A stretch of DNA of 43,269 nt from Verrucomicrobiia bacterium (GCA_035495615.1 DATJFP010000029.1:1-43269); one strand, 5' to 3'; positions 13,990 to 23,174 are shown, counted from the first letter of the stretch. Program-made: numbers and translations. The notes: generated by a model not told the origin, from the sequence alone.

Positions 13990-16059
13990 TCAATTCCCGC
14001 TGCCGTTTCCATCTTCAACTACATCGGGGTTGTCTTCCGGCGCTTTCGGCAGCACGTGAAGGTTGACCATGCGCTGCGCTTCCTGATCCGCGCCCTGCAC
14101 GGAAAAAGATACGGCATAATCGCCGGCATCGCCGGGGGCGGGAGTCCAGACAAAATTCCCGTCCTCGAACGCGGCCCCGGCCGGCTCGGAGCTGATGCTG
14201 AATTCGGCGCCTTGGGGCAGCGGGCGGTTGGTGGCCAGGGTAAAGTGAATGGATTCTTCTTCATGGACCGTGACGTCCTCAATCGGAAGAATTTCGAGAG
14301 GGCCGGCAGCTTCCGCAACGGACGCGGCCTGCTCGGGAGTCGGCTCCTGGGAAGGGGCGGCTTCCGGAGTGATGAATTCGACCGGAGCATCTTCGACCGG
14401 GCTTGCGGTTTCCACGGGCGTAGTCTCTTCCGAAGGAGCCGCTTCCAGAGCCGGGGATTCACTTGAGACTTCACCCGGCTCCGCGCCGGAGTCGGCGGGC
14501 GTGAGCTGCAGCGAGGACGCGGCTTCGGGCATGTCCGCGGGCGCCGTATCTCCGGATTCACCGGCAGGAGGCTCGGCCACGGAAACGGGAAGCGAAGGCG
14601 TAGGCGTGGGCTCCGGGCTTGGCGGCGGCGGAGGAATAACCTCACTCGGCGCGGGCGTGGGTGTCGGCTCGACACTCGGCGGAGGAGGCGGAATAACTTC
14701 GCTCGGCTCGGGCGTCGGCGTCGGTTCCGGCGCCGCGGCTTCGGTTCCGCAAGGAACTTCGGGAACGGGAATCGGGGCATCGCCGTTCTTGTAGCTTTCG
14801 ACGGAGGCATAAAGCGCGTTGATGGGCGTCACCTGTCCTGAGCCGACGTCGACTTTGAAAGCGAGAAATACGCCGGCATCCGCGCAGTACGACGCGAGGT
14901 CCGGCAGCGCGCTGTTGGCTTCCGTGTCCGTGCGGGCCTTTCCTTCCAGATGGTAATACATCAAGGCCCGGAGCGTGCCGGTGCCGCGATGCGTGACGCG
15001 GACACCCGCGTAATGCGTGTGATCGCCGGCGGCAGTCTCATCATCCCAAATGCGATAAAGAAGAGCTTTACCGAGGTCCGCCGATTCTTCGCCGGGGCGG
15101 GACGGCGAAGAACGGGACTGTCCGTTTTCGTTCTCGACCACGAGCTGCAAGTCCCAATCCGAAGGCCCCCAGCCCAGCCCGATCGTCGATTCCGGCCCGA
15201 GGTGCGAAGGCAATTCCGGAGTCGGAGCAGGAATCGCCGCGGGAGCGGACGCGACCACCGTCAGCGTGATGGTTTGCGAGACTTCGCGGGCATAAACGTC
15301 CTGCGTGGTGAAAGTCAGAGTCCGGGTGCTTCCCGCCGCGCTTTCCGGCGGAGTCCAGGAAAATGTTTTGTCCTGAAACACCGCGCCGTCCGGAAGCGAG
15401 CCCGTCGTGATGGGCGTGGGTTCGCCGCGGGAATCTTTGGCGGCCACAAGCAGGCTGAACGGCTGACCCGGCGTCAAGGTTTGGTCGCTGAGCGGAGGAT
15501 CGAAGGCCGGCGGAGTCGCGGGCATGTCCGGCAGGGGAGCGGCAGCGGCCTCGTTTTGAGCCGCTTCGGGCGCGGCGTCTTGAGCGGCCGGGGCGCGCTG
15601 GCTCGCGGGAGGCGGCGTTTGCCGCGGCCTGGGCTGAGAAATGCCCGGTGCGGGAGAGGCCGGTTTCTTGGGCGCGGCGAGCGCGGCGGTTTTTTTCGAT
15701 TTGACGAAAATAGAAACGGTTTTCGTGGATTTCTGAGAAAGAGAATCGGTCGCGACAAAGGCCACCGTGAACGAGCCGGTTTGCTCTTTGCCGGGCGTCC
15801 ACGAAAAAATCCTGCCGTCGAACCGGGCGCCTTGAGGATGTTTGGCCGACATGCTGACGGAGGCTTGGCGGCCCCGGTAATCCCTGGCGCTCACTTCAAA
15901 AGAAGCGGTCTGGCCCGGCGCGACCGTCGGACCTGTGATTTTCCGGAAGACGGGCGGCGTGGAATCTTGCGCCGCTGCGGCGCGATTCGCCGCCAGGGCC
16001 TGGGACGTCAGAAAGCCCGTGCAAAGCAGGCTTACTATAATAAAGCGCGAGAGTTTCAT
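13990..16059 (-). CDS. Large secreted putative-Ig (He_PIG-like) protein with Pro-rich spacer
   Basis: This is a 689-residue exported protein. A signal peptide (1-23, ending ALA) is followed by three putative-Ig domains ending in the typical SWTP strand: about 35-118 (FSWTPGKEQTG), about 190-270 (FSWTPPESAAG) and about 595-675 (FVWTPAPGDAGDYAV). Between the first two is a Pro/Ala-rich linker. A central domain of about 140 residues (GLGWGPSDWDLQLVVENENG) that I cannot name follows the second. A long Pro/Thr/Glu stretch includes a 57-bp tandem repeat. There is no sortase, autotransporter or TM anchor. It probably forms a surface or periplasmic filament or adhesin. ATG 16059 has GGAGGA upstream; the ATG at 16119 would precede the signal peptide and is rejected. 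Confidence 0.82.
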   Translation of the reverse strand: MKLSRFIIVSLLCTGFLTSQALAANRAAAAQDSTPPVFRKITGPTVAPGQTASFEVSARDYRGRQASVSMSAKHPQGARFDGRIFSWTPGKEQTGSFTVAFVATDSLSQKSTKTVSIFVKSKKTAALAAPKKPASPAPGISQPRPRQTPPPASQRAPAAQDAAPEAAQNEAAAAPLPDMPATPPAFDPPLSDQTLTPGQPFSLLVAAKDSRGEPTPITTGSLPDGAVFQDKTFSWTPPESAAGSTRTLTFTTQDVYAREVSQTITLTVVASAPAAIPAPTPELPSHLGPESTIGLGWGPSDWDLQLVVENENGQSRSSPSRPGEESADLGKALLYRIWDDETAAGDHTHYAGVRVTHRGTGTLRALMYYHLEGKARTDTEANSALPDLASYCADAGVFLAFKVDVGSGQVTPINALYASVESYKNGDAPIPVPEVPCGTEAAAPEPTPTPEPSEVIPPPPPSVEPTPTPAPSEVIPPPPPSPEPTPTPSLPVSVAEPPAGESGDTAPADMPEAASSLQLTPADSGAEPGEVSSESPALEAAPSEETTPVETASPVEDAPVEFITPEAAPSQEPTPEQAASVAEAAGPLEILPIEDVTVHEEESIHFTLATNRPLPQGAEFSISSEPAGAAFEDGNFVWTPAPGDAGDYAVSFSVQGADQEAQRMVNLHVLPKAPEDNPDVVEDGNGSGN
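14597..14730. repeat. 57-bp tandem repeat (2.3 units) coding for Pro-rich spacer
   Basis: Units begin at 14597, 14654 and 14711 (partial) with an exact 57-bp period and moderate sequence divergence. On the minus strand each unit encodes 19 residues of the form PTPTPxPSEVIPPPPPSxE. The unit is a multiple of three, so copy-number change would keep frame and alter the length of the spacer in the putative-Ig protein. Confidence 0.85.
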
Positions 16060-16211
16060 AACCGATTCCTCCGTCAGAATGCGTTTCCCGGATGCCTTTG
16101 ATTGGAAAGATATCGGCACAACGTCCTCCGTTCTTGCATGGGGGATTCCGTCCTGTCAGGCCAAATAAGCCCTTCTTTCAGGCGCCTTTTCAAGGATAGC
16201 ACTTCCGGCCG

Positions 16212-16246
16212 TGGCTTTTGGGGAAGGGGAAGCATATAATCTTCCA
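16212..16246 (+). promoter_or_regulatory. Putative promoter of fpg-recQ
   Basis: TGGCTTTT (16212-16219), 15 bp, then TATAATCTTCCA (16235-16246). The -10 is perfect and the -35 is not canonical. The same two blocks with the same spacing precede mgtE, which makes a chance match less likely. The start codon is 37 bp beyond the -10. Confidence 0.5.
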
Positions 16247-16276
16247 TCACCCGAACTTTTCAATCGTGAGGAATCT

Positions 16277-17050
16277 ATGCCTGAAATGGCGGACGTGGAA
16301 GTCCTGAAGCGGCGCTTCAACGCGGAATTAAAAGGAAAGAAGATCACCGCCGTCAAGATTTTGAACCGGGCGCTCGTCAAAGGCGAGCCCGGCCTCGACA
16401 AAAAATTGACGGGGAAGAAAATCGTCGAAGCCGAGCGCTACGGAAAATACCTTTTCGTCAACGTGGGCGACGGTTTCCTCATCCTGCACTTCGGCCTGAC
16501 CGGGCATCTGCTTTTCGAAACGGGAAAACAAAAGCCGTCGTCCGAAGCCATGCTGATTATTTCCGTGGACGGCGTGGACCTGATCTACGAAGCCGCCCGG
16601 CTTTTTGGCATGGCGGGCTGGTGCGAAGACCCGCAGGCTTTCATCAAGGAGAAGAAACTGGGGCCGGATGCAGCCTCGCTTTCCCAGCCGGATTTTCTTT
16701 CGATCCTGCACGGCGTGAAGGGCGCGATCAAGCCCGCGCTCATGGACCAGCACAAGCTGGCCGGCATCGGAAACGTGTACGCGGACGAAATTCTTTTCCG
16801 CGCCGGAATCCATCCGCAGATGCCGGTCAAAGGCCTGACGCTGGAACGGCTGCGGAAAGTCCACGAACAGGTGCAGCGGGTGCACGAAGACGCCGTCAAA
16901 GTGGGAGCCGTGCGGACGAAGATGCCCGAGGGATCGCTCATGAAGATCCGGAAAACCTCGAAGGTCTGCCCGAAATGCGGCGGGCCCTTAGAACTGATCC
17001 TGGTGGGCGGCCGGGAAACTCTTTTTTGCCCGCATTGCCAGCATCTATGA
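16277..17050 (+). CDS. mutM: Fpg/Nei family DNA glycosylase
   Basis: This is a 257-residue base-excision repair enzyme that removes oxidised purines and nicks the abasic site. Catalytic P2 and E3 follow the initiator Met (MPEMADVEVL; the usual motif is MPELPEVE). K57 is in the expected place (RYGKYLF). The helix-two-turn-helix region is AGIGNVYADEILFRAGIHP (about 174-192). A C-terminal zinc finger has C231, C234, C251 and C254 with R246. Every catalytic feature is present. ATG 16277 follows GTGAGGAA and must be the start, because P2 has to become the N-terminus; the ORF open from 16211 is rejected. It overlaps recQ by 4 bp. Confidence 0.93.
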   Translation: MPEMADVEVLKRRFNAELKGKKITAVKILNRALVKGEPGLDKKLTGKKIVEAERYGKYLFVNVGDGFLILHFGLTGHLLFETGKQKPSSEAMLIISVDGVDLIYEAARLFGMAGWCEDPQAFIKEKKLGPDAASLSQPDFLSILHGVKGAIKPALMDQHKLAGIGNVYADEILFRAGIHPQMPVKGLTLERLRKVHEQVQRVHEDAVKVGAVRTKMPEGSLMKIRKTSKVCPKCGGPLELILVGGRETLFCPHCQHL

Positions 17051-18885
17051 AGAGAGTCCCGCAAAGCCGGATCCTGCAGACTTTGTCGCAGTACTGGGGC
17101 TACGACACCTTCCGCCCGTTCCAGGAAAAAACCATCCAGTCCATTCTCGACGGACGCGATACATTCACGATCCTTCCGACAGGCGGCGGAAAATCCGTCT
17201 GCTTCCAGCTGCCGGCCCTTCTTCTGGACGGCATGGCCGTCGTCATCTCGCCGCTCATCTCGCTCATGAAAGACCAGGTCGACTACCTGAAGGACATGGG
17301 AATCCAGGCGGAATGCCTGAATTCGAGCCTGGACGGGGAAGCGCAGCACGAAGTGGCCCGGAAAATCACAAGCGGCGGCGTGAAGCTGCTGTACCTGTCT
17401 CCCGAACGGCTTGTCCTTGATTCGCTGCAGAAACTCCTGAAGAGCGCGAAGCTTTCCTTTTTCGTAATCGACGAGGCGCATTGCATCAGCCATTGGGGCC
17501 ATAATTTCCGCGAGGAGTACCGCCAGCTCGGAGCCATCAAGCAGAACTTCGGCAACATCCCCGTGCACGCGTTCACCGCGACCGCGACGCACCCGGTGCA
17601 GGAAGACATCGTCGAGCAGCTGCACCTCGAAAAGCCGCTGATCTCCGTGGCCAGTGTGGACAGGCCGAACCTCAGCTACCGGATCCTGCCGCGCTCGGCA
17701 AATGTTGTGCGCCAGATCGCGGACATCATCGGCAAGCGTCCCGGCGATCCCGCCATCATTTACTGCCTGAAGCGCGCGGACGTGGATTCCATCTCGGAAA
17801 AATTAAACGCGCTCGGCCACAAGAATCTGCCCTACCACGCAGGTCTTCCCGATCACGAGCGTAAAAAAAATCAGGACGAGTTCGCGTCGGAAAATATTTC
17901 GCTGATCGTGGCGACGATCGCCTTTGGCATGGGTGTCGACCGCTCGAACATCCGCACCGTGATCCATGCGGCCATGCCCAAATCCATCGAGCATTACCAG
18001 CAGGAAACGGGCCGTGCGGGCCGCGACGGCCTTCCGGCGGACTGCGTGCTTTTTTATTCGGGCGCCGATTACCGCACCTGGGAATTCATGCTGCGCGATT
18101 CCCAGGATAAAGACGTGCTCCTGGAAAAACTCGGCGCCATGTATAACTTCTGCGTGCGGCCGCAGTGCCGGCACGGGTACCTGGTGCGCTACTTTTCGCA
18201 GGAATACGGGCAGAAAGGCTGCGCGGCCTGCGATTTCTGCCTCGGCGAAGTGGACATGGTGGAGGACCCGCTCGTCATGGGGCAGAAAGTCCTCTCCTGC
18301 GTGGCGCGCACGCGCGAGAGTTTCGGCGCGGATTACGTGGCCGACGTGCTCAAAGGCAATCTCACGGAAAACGTCCAGCGCCGCGGCCATGACAAGCTCT
18401 CCACGTTCGGGCTGCTGTCCTCGGAATCAAAAATCTTTATCCGTTTCATGATCGAGCAGCTGATCGGCCAGGGCTTTCTCCGGCGGGAAGGCGAATACAT
18501 GACGCTGGCCATCACGTCTTCCGGACGAAGCCTCCTGAAAGGCGAGGGAGCGCCGCTGCTTGCCAAGCCCATCGTGCCCGAGAAAAAGAAAGACAGCGAA
18601 AGCCGGCGCCGGAAGATCCGCGAGGCGGAATGGGAAGGCGTGGACGAAGAGCTGTTCGATCTCCTCCGCGCCAAGCGCGCGGAGCTCGCGCGCCAGAAAG
18701 GCGTCCCGGCCTACATCGTGTTCGGCGACAAGACGCTCAAAGACCTGGCGCTGCGCAAGCCCGTGACGCTTGACGAATTTGCCGGCATCTTCGGCGTGGG
18801 CGCGTCAAAACAAAAAGAATACGGCGAAACTTTCATCGCCTGCATCAAAGAGTACGTCCAAAAAAACGCGGCCTCTCCAACATAA
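17047..18885 (+). CDS. recQ: ATP-dependent DNA helicase RecQ
   Basis: This is a 612-residue superfamily 2 helicase of usual length, acting 3'-5' in recombination and fork repair. Walker A is TGGGKS (45-50) and Walker B is DEAH (142-145). The aromatic-rich loop reads HWGHNF (149-154), with Asn153 where most RecQs have Asp. The helicase C domain has FGMGVDRSNI and QETGRAGRDG. An RQC zinc site is formed by Cys in PQCRHG and GCAACDFC, and a C-terminal HRDC domain spans about 530-605. The start overlaps the fpg stop (ATGA). The frame is open upstream to 16621, but that extension lies inside fpg and is not used. Confidence 0.95.
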   Translation: MKRVPQSRILQTLSQYWGYDTFRPFQEKTIQSILDGRDTFTILPTGGGKSVCFQLPALLLDGMAVVISPLISLMKDQVDYLKDMGIQAECLNSSLDGEAQHEVARKITSGGVKLLYLSPERLVLDSLQKLLKSAKLSFFVIDEAHCISHWGHNFREEYRQLGAIKQNFGNIPVHAFTATATHPVQEDIVEQLHLEKPLISVASVDRPNLSYRILPRSANVVRQIADIIGKRPGDPAIIYCLKRADVDSISEKLNALGHKNLPYHAGLPDHERKKNQDEFASENISLIVATIAFGMGVDRSNIRTVIHAAMPKSIEHYQQETGRAGRDGLPADCVLFYSGADYRTWEFMLRDSQDKDVLLEKLGAMYNFCVRPQCRHGYLVRYFSQEYGQKGCAACDFCLGEVDMVEDPLVMGQKVLSCVARTRESFGADYVADVLKGNLTENVQRRGHDKLSTFGLLSSESKIFIRFMIEQLIGQGFLRREGEYMTLAITSSGRSLLKGEGAPLLAKPIVPEKKKDSESRRRKIREAEWEGVDEELFDLLRAKRAELARQKGVPAYIVFGDKTLKDLALRKPVTLDEFAGIFGVGASKQKEYGETFIACIKEYVQKNAASPT

Positions 18886-18914
18886 ATTCCGGATCCGGCC
18901 GATATCCCTTAAGG

Positions 18915-20636
18915 ATGAAAGAAAAACCCCGTCTTTACGATTGGCTGCTTTTGGGCGCCCTGCTGTTCGCGGCGGGCAGCACCGCGCTTCATCTGGACCG
19001 CGGCTGGGATTTCACGGACGAAAGTTATTACCTCCTCAACAGCCGGTATCCCCATCTTCTCATGCAGGGCAGCCAGTTCGGCCATTACACGGGGCTTGTC
19101 TTCCGCCTGGCCGGAAGCAGCATCGCTCTTTTCCGGCTGGCCGGGATGGTCCTGCTGCTCGCGTGCGGCCTTTTTTTCGCGCTGCGCTTCGAGATTTTTT
19201 TGCGCGGCCCGGGCGGCCTCGGCCGGGAAATGCCGGGAGCCTTGGGGCGCGTTTCCACGATTGGCCTCGGCGTTCTGTGTTTTTACGGCGCGTGGCTGAC
19301 CACGCCTTCTTATAATTGGGTGAATGGGATGGGCGTGCTGCTTGCCGTTGCGGCCCTTCTCGGCGCCGCCGGGCCCGCGCCTGGAAAAGCCGCGGGGTGG
19401 GGATTCTTATTCGGCGCGGCCTCGGCCTTGTCGTTCATGGGCAGGCCTTTGACGGCGGCGGCGCTCGGCGGACTGGGCCTCGTCTGGGCTGCCGCGGCCA
19501 TGCCCCGGGAGCGGTGCGCGCCTTTTTTTCTCGCAGCCGCAGGCGCCGCGGCCCTCGTCTTCGCGCTGCACCTGGCCTTTTTCGAAAAAAGTCTTTCCGC
19601 CTACCTTCAGGAAATGAAGGCCAGCCTCGTTCTCAACGGCTACTTCGACAAGTATCGCTTGTCGTTCATTTTCTTCGATGCCTGGCGCGATCTCGGCCGT
19701 TTTTTTCTCCGGTTCCTGGCCGCGGCATGGCCTCTTTTCCCGGCGCTTGCCGCGGCCGGACTTTTTTTCCGGCGCCGCGGGGACAAAGCCCGGGGAAGGG
19801 CGCTCGCTTTTTTTTATTTCGCGTTCTGGCTTCTCCTGACCCTGCGGAGCGGTTATCTTTTTGCGCTCAAAGGATTCCTGGGGCTGGGATGCTGTGTCTC
19901 ATTCGCGCTTGTCCAATTTGCTTTCTATCCGGACAAGGCCTTTTTCCGGAACCGGAGATTCCTTTTGCCTCTGCTTTTGACCGCGTCCGCGCTTGCGTTC
20001 GCGCTCAGCTCGGATAACGGCGTGATCCGCACGTCTTCGGCGGCTTTCGGCTTGATGGCGGCCGCGGGCATCGCGCTGGCGGTTTCGTTTGATGCCGAGA
20101 CAGGCCTCGACAAAAGTTCCCTGGTCTGCCTGATGTTCGCGGTCACGGTGCTCGTGACGCTGGATGGGGGCATGCGCCGCCCTTATCGCCAGCTCACGCC
20201 TCTCGCGGCCCAGACCGAACCCGTCCGATTTCCCGGCGTCCGCGGCGTTTTGAAAGTGAGCGCGGACACAAAACGCTACATCGACGGCATGCAGCAGGCC
20301 GCCGAGCGCGCCGGCTGGACCGCGGGCACGCCGCTCCTGGATCTTTCCGAAACGCCGGGCGCCGCGCTGGTCCTGGGCGCGGTGACGCCTGTCACCGCGT
20401 GGATTTATGGCCGGAGATATCCGGGCTATGCCGAAGGGGCGTTCCGCATGGCGGATCCGGCCGAACTCCGCCGCGCCTGGGTGTACGCGCCCGCCGCTGA
20501 AGAAACGCGGCGCCGCGTGCCGGAAGAAGTCTTGCAGTCTTTGGGATTGGATTTTCCCGGGAGCTACGAGCGGGTCGGAGAATTCGAGCATCCGTTTCGA
20601 AAGCAGATGCAGACGCTTTGGAAGCCCAAAGCCTGA
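18915..20636 (+). CDS. Polytopic membrane protein, probable GT-C glycosyltransferase-like
   Basis: This is a 573-residue protein with about twelve hydrophobic segments in residues 10-430 and a soluble C-terminal part of about 140 residues. The first external loop reads LDRGWDFTDESYYLLNSRYP, an acidic loop after helix 1 where GT-C enzymes (PMT/ArnT type) carry catalytic acids. Otherwise no family signature is visible. It stands alone on the plus strand, 29 bp after recQ, with TTAAGG directly before the ATG. It runs convergently into the methyltransferase gene with no gap. I assign it as surface-glycan related by context only. Confidence 0.6.
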   Translation: MKEKPRLYDWLLLGALLFAAGSTALHLDRGWDFTDESYYLLNSRYPHLLMQGSQFGHYTGLVFRLAGSSIALFRLAGMVLLLACGLFFALRFEIFLRGPGGLGREMPGALGRVSTIGLGVLCFYGAWLTTPSYNWVNGMGVLLAVAALLGAAGPAPGKAAGWGFLFGAASALSFMGRPLTAAALGGLGLVWAAAAMPRERCAPFFLAAAGAAALVFALHLAFFEKSLSAYLQEMKASLVLNGYFDKYRLSFIFFDAWRDLGRFFLRFLAAAWPLFPALAAAGLFFRRRGDKARGRALAFFYFAFWLLLTLRSGYLFALKGFLGLGCCVSFALVQFAFYPDKAFFRNRRFLLPLLLTASALAFALSSDNGVIRTSSAAFGLMAAAGIALAVSFDAETGLDKSSLVCLMFAVTVLVTLDGGMRRPYRQLTPLAAQTEPVRFPGVRGVLKVSADTKRYIDGMQQAAERAGWTAGTPLLDLSETPGAALVLGAVTPVTAWIYGRRYPGYAEGAFRMADPAELRRAWVYAPAAEETRRRVPEEVLQSLGLDFPGSYERVGEFEHPFRKQMQTLWKPKA

Positions 20637-21347
20637 TTATTTTTTTCGCGCGGCCGCGAAAAGCGAGCTGCCGAAAGGGATTGTGCCGCCGCGGCAGATC
20701 CAGCGGTTTTCCAGGCGGTGCATGCCGAGCAGCGCCCGGTTCAAGAACGCGGGCGGCATATGCAGGTCGCGGCTTTCTTGTTTCGTGCCGCCGCGGACCA
20801 GCAAGACCGGGAATAGAACGGGAAGGCGGTAGGTGATCCGTTCGATGCCAAAGCCCGCGCCGTCCAGCAAATCCGCCAGCTCTTTTTTCCGGAAACGCCT
20901 TTTCGTTTCCACTTCCGCATCGTGTCCGCGCCGCAGGATTTCGAAAGCGGGAAGATTGATGATCAAGAGGCCTCCGGGCTTCAAGGCCGTGTGGAATTTT
21001 TTCAGGACGTCTTCGATGCTTCCGACCCCGCGGTGACAAAGGACGTCGAGGCTTGTGATCGCGTCAAAGGCCTCCGAAGGAGGCCGCCAGGCGTTGAGGT
21101 CTTCCTGCTCCGTGTTTTGGAGGCCGCGCTCGCGGCAGAGGCGGAGGGCCTCCTCCGAAAAATCGATTCCCACCGCTTCCGCCCGGCCGGAGAGGAGAGA
21201 AAGCAATCCGCCGGTCCCGCATCCCGCGTCCAGGACCCGGAGATTTTTTCCGGAAGGAAGATGCGCCAGCGCCAGCTCATGCAGCCCGACAAACCAGAAA
21301 TGGCGGCTTTCCAAATCGCGATGGCGGACATAGCTTTCTTTTTTCAC
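20637..21347 (-). CDS. Class I SAM-dependent methyltransferase
   Basis: This 236-residue protein has a Rossmann methyltransferase fold. Motif I is VLDAGCGTGG (about 38-47), followed by AVGIDFSEEAL, ITSLDVLCH and LKPGGLLIINLPAF. The N-terminus HRDLESRHFWFVGLHEL is typical of the branch found beside GT2 genes in polysaccharide loci. It is last in the minus-strand sugar operon and overlaps the GT2 stop by 4 bp. The likely target is a sugar or lipid-linked sugar; O- or N-methylation cannot be told apart. Confidence 0.88.
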   Translation of the reverse strand: MKKESYVRHRDLESRHFWFVGLHELALAHLPSGKNLRVLDAGCGTGGLLSLLSGRAEAVGIDFSEEALRLCRERGLQNTEQEDLNAWRPPSEAFDAITSLDVLCHRGVGSIEDVLKKFHTALKPGGLLIINLPAFEILRRGHDAEVETKRRFRKKELADLLDGAGFGIERITYRLPVLFPVLLVRGGTKQESRDLHMPPAFLNRALLGMHRLENRWICRGGTIPFGSSLFAAARKK

Positions 21348-22105
21348 GCGCGGTTTTCTCCGATGCCCCAGGAGCGGCGCACGGTGAAAGATTCCTCGGC
21401 GCGCCCGTGAGGAGGTTCGCGAAGCGAAAGCATCATGGAAATGAAGAGCCGGAGAAGTTTGACCGGGGTATAGCCCGAACGGCCCGCTTTGCGGGGTTCA
21501 TGCCGGACCAGGACCTGTCCGATCCGCTTCGTGCGCCGGAAGATCCGGGCATCGACGTACGGGAAAGCGTAATTTTCCCGCAGCACCGTATCCAGCAGCG
21601 GGCGGTTCATCGCGCGGAAGCTGGAAAGATAAAGCTCGCGGGGTTTTTTCAGCGCGAAACAGGCGGCGGCGTTGTAAGTCTTGCTGACCAGTTTTCGCCA
21701 GAACGCCTGCCGCTTCCGCGGGTAGGCGCCGTAAGTCACGTCGCATTCGCCTTTGAGCAGAGGCTCCACAAGGGGCGGGACCTCGGAAGGCGGGTTCTGC
21801 CCGTCGTCATCCATCGTCACCACAAAATCTCCCTGCGCGTGTTTCAGTCCTGCCATCACGGCCGGGTATTCCCCGGCATTGGGAAAAAGAGACAGGGCCT
21901 TCACGACGTGACGGTGCTTTTCGTAAAGCGCCGCGCAGATTTCTTCGGAGCGGTCCGTGGAGGCATCGTTGACGAGAATGATTTCAATCCGGTATTGGGC
22001 GCCGAGCCCCGCAAGCTCGTCCACCAGGGGCGTCAGCGTCGCCTCGCTGTTGAAAACCGGAATCACGATCGAGACGAACGGTTTTTCAGCGTCCGAGCGA
22101 TTCAT
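21344..22105 (-). CDS. Family 2 glycosyltransferase (polyprenyl-phosphate sugar transferase type)
   Basis: This is a 253-residue GT-A enzyme. It opens PFVSIVIPVFNSEATL, has ILVNDASTDRS for nucleotide binding, and has VVTMDDDGQNPPSEV with the DxD metal motif (about 95-100). The central GYTPVKLLRLFI resembles the membrane-association part of DPM1/ArnC-like enzymes, but the usual C-terminal TM pair is missing. It probably moves a sugar from NDP-sugar to a polyprenyl phosphate or a glycan. It overlaps the aminotransferase gene by 20 bp. Confidence 0.9.
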   Translation of the reverse strand: MNRSDAEKPFVSIVIPVFNSEATLTPLVDELAGLGAQYRIEIILVNDASTDRSEEICAALYEKHRHVVKALSLFPNAGEYPAVMAGLKHAQGDFVVTMDDDGQNPPSEVPPLVEPLLKGECDVTYGAYPRKRQAFWRKLVSKTYNAAACFALKKPRELYLSSFRAMNRPLLDTVLRENYAFPYVDARIFRRTKRIGQVLVRHEPRKAGRSGYTPVKLLRLFISMMLSLREPPHGRAEESFTVRRSWGIGENRA

Positions 22106-23174
22106 TCAGGCACCGTACGGTGTACAGGACTTGGGCTTGGGTCATGCCGGGAAAAAAAGGCAGGCTGAGGACTTCGCGGGCAAGGCGCGACGCGTGAGGA
22201 AAGCGGCCGGCCGCGGGCCAGGCAAAGGCCTTTTCCCGGAAAACCGGCCGGGGAAAATGAACGAGCGCGGCAATGCCGCGGGATTTCAGGGCGCGGATGA
22301 TTTTGGCGCGCCGCGGCACTTTGACGGCGAAGACATAGTAGGCCTGGCGCCGGTCTTCGTGCTCCTCGAAACAAATTTCCGGGGGCAGCCGGTCCCGGTA
22401 CATCTGCGCCAGCCGCCGGCGTTCGCGGACCCAGCCTTTGAGGCGCCGCAATTTCACGCGCAGGATCGCGGCCTGCATTTCGTCCAGGCGGCTGTTGATG
22501 CCCGGCTCCACGAAATTTCCTCCGGCGCGGCCGTAATCGCGCAAACGCAGCAGCCTCCGGTAAATTTCTTCGTGCCGCGTGGTCACCGCTCCCGCGTCGC
22601 CCAGCGCGCCGAGATTTTTGGTCGGATAAAATGAAAACGCGCCGCAGTCGCCGGAAGCCCCGGCGTTCCGTCCCCGGTAAGAGGCCCCGGCCGCGTGGGC
22701 GCAGTCTTCCACAATCTTGAGATTCTTTGCGCGGGCCAGGCGCAGCAGGGGAGCCATGTCGCAGCTTTGCCCGTAGAGATGCACGGGCACGATGGCCTTG
22801 GTGCGCGGCGTCACGGCGCGGGCCGCCGCCGCCGGGTCCATCAAGCCGTCTTCCGGCCGCACGTCGACAAGGACAGGCCTGGCCCCGGACCTTGCAATGC
22901 CGGTAATCGTCGGATAGGCCGTGAGCGCGCTCGTCAGGACTTCGCCGCCTTTTCCGATGCCGAGCGCCATGAGCGCGAGCGTAATCGCATCGGTCCCGGA
23001 AGCGGTGCCGACGCAGTAGGGAGTTCCGGCGGCGCGCGCGAATTCCTTCTCGAAGGCCGCGACCTCGGGTCCCAGGATGAAGCGGCCGTTGGATAAAACG
23101 CGGCGCAGCGCAGCCTCGATGCCGGGCCGCGCCGTGCGCAGGGAAGGTTCCAGATCGTTAAAAGGCACTTTCAT
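22086..23174 (-). CDS. DegT/DnrJ/EryC1 family sugar aminotransferase (FdtB-like)
   Basis: This 362-residue PLP enzyme transfers an amino group to a keto-sugar nucleotide. Visible landmarks are GTASGTDAI (57-65) for PLP phosphate, EDCAHA (156-161) for the pyridine ring, and the Schiff-base K186 in SFYPTKNLGALGDAG. A C-terminal small domain contains GINSRLDEMQAAIL. Partnership with the FdtA-type ketoisomerase directly upstream (4-bp overlap) points to 3-amination of a dTDP-3-keto-6-deoxyhexose, as in the Fuc3N/Qui3N pathways. That substrate is inferred from context. No rmlA/rmlB or acetyltransferase gene is in the window. Confidence 0.9.
   Translation of the reverse strand: MKVPFNDLEPSLRTARPGIEAALRRVLSNGRFILGPEVAAFEKEFARAAGTPYCVGTASGTDAITLALMALGIGKGGEVLTSALTAYPTITGIARSGARPVLVDVRPEDGLMDPAAAARAVTPRTKAIVPVHLYGQSCDMAPLLRLARAKNLKIVEDCAHAAGASYRGRNAGASGDCGAFSFYPTKNLGALGDAGAVTTRHEEIYRRLLRLRDYGRAGGNFVEPGINSRLDEMQAAILRVKLRRLKGWVRERRRLAQMYRDRLPPEICFEEHEDRRQAYYVFAVKVPRRAKIIRALKSRGIAALVHFPRPVFREKAFAWPAAGRFPHASRLAREVLSLPFFPGMTQAQVLYTVRCLNESLGR

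Noticed and set aside
13738-14466. 242-codon plus-strand open frame across the gap before the putative-Ig gene
   Set aside because: It mostly mirrors the minus-strand secreted protein, has no ribosome-binding site and no recognisable domain.
16621-17046. In-frame upstream extension of recQ
   Set aside because: It lies wholly inside fpg in another frame, and RecQ homology begins at ATG 17047, which overlaps the fpg stop.
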